From assembly GCA_001873115.1 (NCBI GenBank), contig MNYK01000125.1, forward strand, positions 1 through 32,626: a stretch of DNA of 32,626 nucleotides, given 5' to 3'. A program made the position numbers and the translations under genes. The notes under the pieces are model-generated. The model made no database searches, was not told the origin of the DNA, and saw only the letters and a program-made list of their open reading frames with translations. The stretch's first letter is position 1. Each line of letters begins with the position of its first letter. The stretch comes from Desulfobacterales bacterium CG2_30_60_27 (lineage in GTDB: Bacteria > Desulfobacterota > Desulfobulbia > Desulfobulbales > CG2-30-60-27). Shown in pieces: positions 32,549 through 32,626 of the stretch.

Positions 32549-32626
32549 GGTAACTATCCAGTGGAACCGCAACCCAGGTGAGTTCCCGGACTGGCAATGC
32601 TTTTCGCGGGTTCGTCCGCGACCTCA
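32549..32626. repeat. Nested palindromic dispersed repeat, copy B (cut by window end)
   Basis: Bases 32549-32591 match copy A (28443-28485) at 39 of 43 positions, starting GGTAACTATCCAG and ending AGTTCCCGGAC. The following part differs from copy A, but again forms a GC hairpin, TCGCGG/CCGCGA, near 32604-32621. The right half is outside the window. Confidence 0.7.

Noticed and set aside
32094-32597. Minus-strand frame starting MPVRELTWVAVPLDSY, resembling one near 28309-28518
   Set aside because: The shared peptide comes from the palindromic DNA repeat present at both places, not from a protein family.

Overview
The window reads as a piece of chromosome from a GC-rich (roughly 60%) Gram-negative bacterium. 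The likeliest home is a deltaproteobacterial sulfate-reducer lineage (Desulfobacterota, Desulfobulbales-like). This rests on a lipid A operon of the lpxD-fabZ-lpxA-lpxI type, a PxxKW-type cysteine-rich small protein, a COG3357-type HTH/zinc-ribbon regulator, cysteine-containing PAS kinases, and the kind of dispersed palindromic repeats common in those genomes. The assignment is inference from gene content, not a database match.

Layout. 1-3.3 kb: end of an unknown gene, an RNase Z-like metallo-hydrolase, a Bax-inhibitor-1 membrane protein, a small HTH/Zn-ribbon regulator with a hypothetical partner, then a convergent cysteine-rich protein with a clear promoter. 3.6-6.5 kb: a PilC/GspF-type inner-membrane protein, enolase, and an IHF/HU-type DNA-bending protein. 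6.7-15.3 kb: a tight co-directional run, lpxD-fabZ-lpxA-lpxI (lipid A), a MurU-like nucleotidyltransferase and AmgK-like sugar kinase (probable cell-wall sugar recycling), der (ribosome assembly), and a two-PAS histidine kinase. Most junctions overlap by 1-8 nt. 15.3-18.4 kb: RibD_C-like reductase, PP-loop ATPase with two CxxC pairs, family-2 glycosyltransferase and FolE2. This unusual quartet is the best candidate here for an undescribed pathway. 18.4-19.6 kb (minus): response regulator with an HDOD output domain.

19.6-20.5 kb is gene-free, AT-rich in part, and holds a 105-bp palindromic repeat and an 18-bp operator-like palindrome in front of a PilZ protein. 20.9-23.8 kb (minus): a DUF89 protein overlapping a TtcA-like PP-loop protein, a lipoprotein, and hisB. 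Upstream of hisB lies a pair of crossed hairpins ending in eight U residues, arranged like an attenuator. 24.0-25.1 kb: promoter, tRNA-Gly(GCC), rplM, rpsI, with a strong terminator after rpsI. 25.3-28.4 kb: argC, truA and a class I aminotransferase. 28.4-28.9 kb: a nested palindromic repeat and a candidate small RNA ending at an intrinsic terminator. 28.9-29.7 kb: PHP-type histidinol phosphatase. 29.7-29.9 kb: a decayed integron/phage integrase fragment. 30.0-32.5 kb: an ExeA/XrtA-associated-type ATPase with two N-terminal zinc ribbons and a Wza-like polysaccharide export lipoprotein. These two look like the start of an exopolysaccharide locus continuing past the window. A second copy of the 28.4 kb repeat ends the window.

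Most genes are housekeeping and confidently named. The novelty lies in the dispersed palindromes, the crossed hairpins before hisB, the candidate small RNA, the FolE2 quartet, the DUF89/TtcA-like pair and the zinc-ribbon ATPase. No CRISPR array, rRNA, intact insertion sequence or complete phage module was seen.
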